A stretch of 64,000 nt of DNA. Origin: DASRDR01 sp044867785. Its GTDB lineage: Bacteria > Methylomirabilota > Methylomirabilia > Rokubacteriales > DASRDR01. A program made the translations under genes and the position numbers. Of the stretch, positions 63,278 to 64,000 are shown piece after piece. The notes beneath the pieces are model-generated. The model was not told the origin of the DNA. It saw only the letters and a list, made by a program, of their open reading frames with translations, and did not search any database. The stretch is from the NCBI GenBank assembly GCA_044867785.1, contig JBIOVM010000085.1:52639-116638 (forward strand), given 5' to 3'. Every line of letters begins with the position of its first letter. Positions within the stretch are counted from its first letter, which is position 1.

Positions 63278-63293
63278 TGGCACTCGCCTTGCT
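63278..63293 (+). promoter_or_regulatory. Sigma-54 (-24/-12) promoter of the FecR-like gene
   Basis: TGGCAC (63278-63283), five bases, then TTGCT (63289-63293) fits the sigma-54 consensus TGGCAC-N5-TTGC at every invariant position, with GG at -24 and GC at -12. The start would be near 63304, about 68 nt before the downstream ATG. The activator gene is divergent, 192 bp away. The 130 bp between could hold its upstream binding sites; a TGCCGGCA palindrome lies near 63242. Confidence 0.75.
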
Positions 63294-63371
63294 GTATCGT
63301 TGCCGCGCTTTTGGGCGGGGTAACTGACCTATGGCGGGCGAGGAGCCCGGGACATCGGGGGGAGCTTCCAC

Positions 63372-63932
63372 ATGACACGTCGAACGCTGGCGCTACTGCT
63401 CGGCGCGTTCCTCGTCGCTTCCGGCACGGGGGCATGGGCGGACACCGAGGACGAGAAGCGAATCATCAACGGGCCCAGCAAGACCACCTTCGGTGGCCTG
63501 CAGCTGGTGCTGGGGCAGGGCGCGTCGGCCGAGGCGAAGTTCCAGCCGGACGCGAGCAAGCTGACCGTGAAGACCCTCGTCGGCGAGGCCCGGATCGTCA
63601 CGTCGGCCAGGAACCTCATCCTCGTCGAGAACACCGAGGGACGGACAGAGATCCTTCTCCCCAACGGGCGGCTGATCGTCGTGGAGCCCGGCAAGGCCGA
63701 GATCGTCGGGCGGGCGCTGGTCGACGAGCCGGGCAACATCATCATCCGGCTGTCCGGCACGGGGCCGATCGCGCAGGCCGGCGGCGCGACCCCGGCGTTC
63801 ACCCAGAGCACGGTGGACGTGACGATCCTCCAGTCCGTCCAGCCCTCGATCGTCGATTCCCAGGACACGCCGCCGGACTCCACGCGGATCTGCACGAGCT
63901 GCGGCACGCCGCTGTCACCCTCGACGCAGTAG
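63372..63932 (+). CDS. Secreted FecR-domain-like protein
   Basis: The 186-residue protein has a signal peptide (residues 1-23, cleavage after AWA). The mature part is beta-rich: repeated short strands (LTVKTLVGEARIV, LILVENTEGRTEILLPNGRLIVVEPGKAEIVG) resemble the FecR-like repeats of exported proteins. The C-terminus ends in a short Cys pair (CTSC). The function is unknown. It is preceded by a sigma-54 promoter and an NtrC-type activator, so it is probably expressed under a specific condition. The last 68 bases of the window hold nothing recognisable. Confidence 0.7.
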   Translation: MTRRTLALLLGAFLVASGTGAWADTEDEKRIINGPSKTTFGGLQLVLGQGASAEAKFQPDASKLTVKTLVGEARIVTSARNLILVENTEGRTEILLPNGRLIVVEPGKAEIVGRALVDEPGNIIIRLSGTGPIAQAGGATPAFTQSTVDVTILQSVQPSIVDSQDTPPDSTRICTSCGTPLSPSTQ

Positions 63933-64000
63933 CCTTGGGCCGCTGTCTCGAGAGACCGCCGCGATCACCGGTCAACCACGTCGCCGCCGTCGGCAGCGAT

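Overview
This window reads as one contiguous piece of a GC-rich bacterial chromosome. Genes are densely packed and mostly on the + strand, with many ATGA, GTGA or TGATG overlaps. The gene content is acyl-CoA dehydrogenases with ETF, acyl-CoA synthetases, a B12-dependent acyl-CoA mutase, two complete LIV-type ABC transporters and a giant GAF-domain kinase. That mix suggests a free-living soil or sediment heterotroph of the Candidatus Rokubacteria/Methylomirabilota type. This assignment is an inference from style and content; no rRNA or other marker gene is present. No tRNA, rRNA, CRISPR array, phage or intact insertion sequence was seen.

Layout. 1-4.2 kb: apt, a Spy/CpxP-like periplasmic protein, a 3-hydroxyacyl-CoA dehydrogenase, a secreted protein and an acyl-CoA dehydrogenase. 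4.3-9.7 kb: a 1424-residue cytoplasmic hybrid histidine kinase with about six GAF domains, translationally coupled to trpD. 9.7-12.3 kb: a DUF4126 membrane protein, a lipoprotein and a minus-strand orphan. 12.4-25.7 kb: an acyl-CoA oxidation region with etfBA, acyl-CoA dehydrogenases, a split B12 mutase whose active-site residues look like isobutyryl-CoA mutase, HIT and thioredoxin-like proteins, enoyl-CoA hydratase, two acyl-CoA synthetases and a CBS protein cut short by an in-frame amber codon. 25.7-28.4 kb: an FprA-type ferredoxin-NADP reductase and an FAD monooxygenase. 28.5-32.5 kb: a sugar-type ABC importer without its ATPase, and an outer-membrane barrel candidate. 32.5-47 kb: two LIV-type importers, the first led by a long-chain acyl-CoA synthetase, separated by a PaaK-like protein with an eroded P-loop and an isochorismatase-family hydrolase.

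48-61.2 kb is the most unusual region. It carries an LpxL-like acyltransferase, two intact ketosynthases each followed by a catalytically dead ketosynthase-like partner, one acyl carrier protein, a GT2 glycosyltransferase and a LolD/FtsX-type ABC pair. Then come a CDP-alcohol phosphatidyltransferase fused to a nucleotidyltransferase-like domain, an HpnL/LPG-synthase-type membrane protein, an HpnJ-type radical SAM enzyme and a low-molecular-weight phosphatase. Together these look like an envelope-lipid synthesis and export locus. A decayed PA14-domain fragment lies in the middle.

61.2-64 kb: a stand-alone receiver and an NtrC-family sigma-54 activator with a degenerate receiver, divergent from a secreted FecR-like protein. 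That protein is preceded by a well-matched sigma-54 (-24/-12) promoter, so activator and likely target lie side by side.

Genes were called from reading frames, motifs and spacing; no database search was run. Family names rest on recognised motifs. Substrates are inferred unless stated otherwise.
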